A stretch of 5,630 nucleotides of DNA from Legionella genomosp. 1 (GTDB taxonomy: Bacteria; Pseudomonadota; Gammaproteobacteria; Legionellales; Legionellaceae). The stretch covers positions 1 through 5,630 of the forward strand of contig CAMDBQ010000108.1 of the NCBI GenBank assembly GCA_945889365.1, written 5' to 3'. Positions 5,605 to 5,630 of this stretch are shown here, piece by piece; position 1 is the stretch's first letter, and the number at the start of each line of letters is the position of its first letter. Made by a program: the position numbers and the translations under genes. Under the pieces are notes generated by a model. That model made no database searches. It saw only the letters and a program-made list of their open reading frames with translations, and was not told the DNA's origin.

Positions 5605-5630
5605 ATGTTTCACCCGGTCGCAGGGTGTGT
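5605..5630 (+). CDS. Possible start of a divergent gene, unidentified
   Basis: An ATG at 5605 opens a frame (MFHPVAGC) that continues to the window edge. There is no convincing ribosome binding site, only GAG ending 9 bases upstream. The position, divergent from rplU, is where ispB (octaprenyl diphosphate synthase) often lies, but these eight residues do not show the IspB N-terminus as I know it. The ATG may be spurious and the real start outside the window. Confidence 0.2.

Overview
The window reads as a piece of gammaproteobacterial core chromosome with moderate, slightly AT-leaning composition. Products are strongly gammaproteobacterial in style: MutS, the L21-L27-Obg operon, and a two-domain CinA-like protein. 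The short, tail-less Obg (341 residues) and 92-residue L27 are compatible with a Legionella/Coxiella-like lineage, but genus cannot be fixed from this sequence alone. No insertion sequence, phage gene, CRISPR array, tRNA or rRNA was found.

Layout: (1) 1-1998, minus strand: the first 666 residues of mutS, running off the left edge before Walker B. (2) 1999-2287: divergent control region with an extended -10 promoter for mutS and a sigma70-like promoter plus repeats for the rightward gene. (3) 2288-2467, plus: a 59-residue lipoprotein with an Ala/Pro/Glu/Thr-rich tail, followed by a strong intrinsic terminator. (4) 2528-3634, plus: a CinA/YfaY-type protein with an intact N-terminal MoaB/CinA domain and a degenerate PncC-like C-terminal domain; its last 42 bases overlap the 3' end of obg on the other strand. 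(5) 5437 down to 3593, minus: rplU, rpmA and obg, the conserved ribosomal-protein/ribosome-assembly GTPase operon, with a 212-base rpmA-obg spacer carrying a long hairpin. (6) 5438-5630: a divergent promoter region; the rightward gene (often ispB in gammaproteobacteria) is barely entered and cannot be identified.

Functionally the right half serves ribosome assembly (L21 and L27 of the 50S subunit, Obg as assembly GTPase) and the left half DNA mismatch repair. The lipoprotein and CinA-like protein lie between them. The least ordinary points are the strand-specific rpmA-obg RNA hairpin, the loss of the catalytic signature in the CinA C-terminal domain, the convergent coding overlap, and the terminator that sits directly in front of the CinA-like ribosome binding site. 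I do not see a clear new defence or mobile system here.
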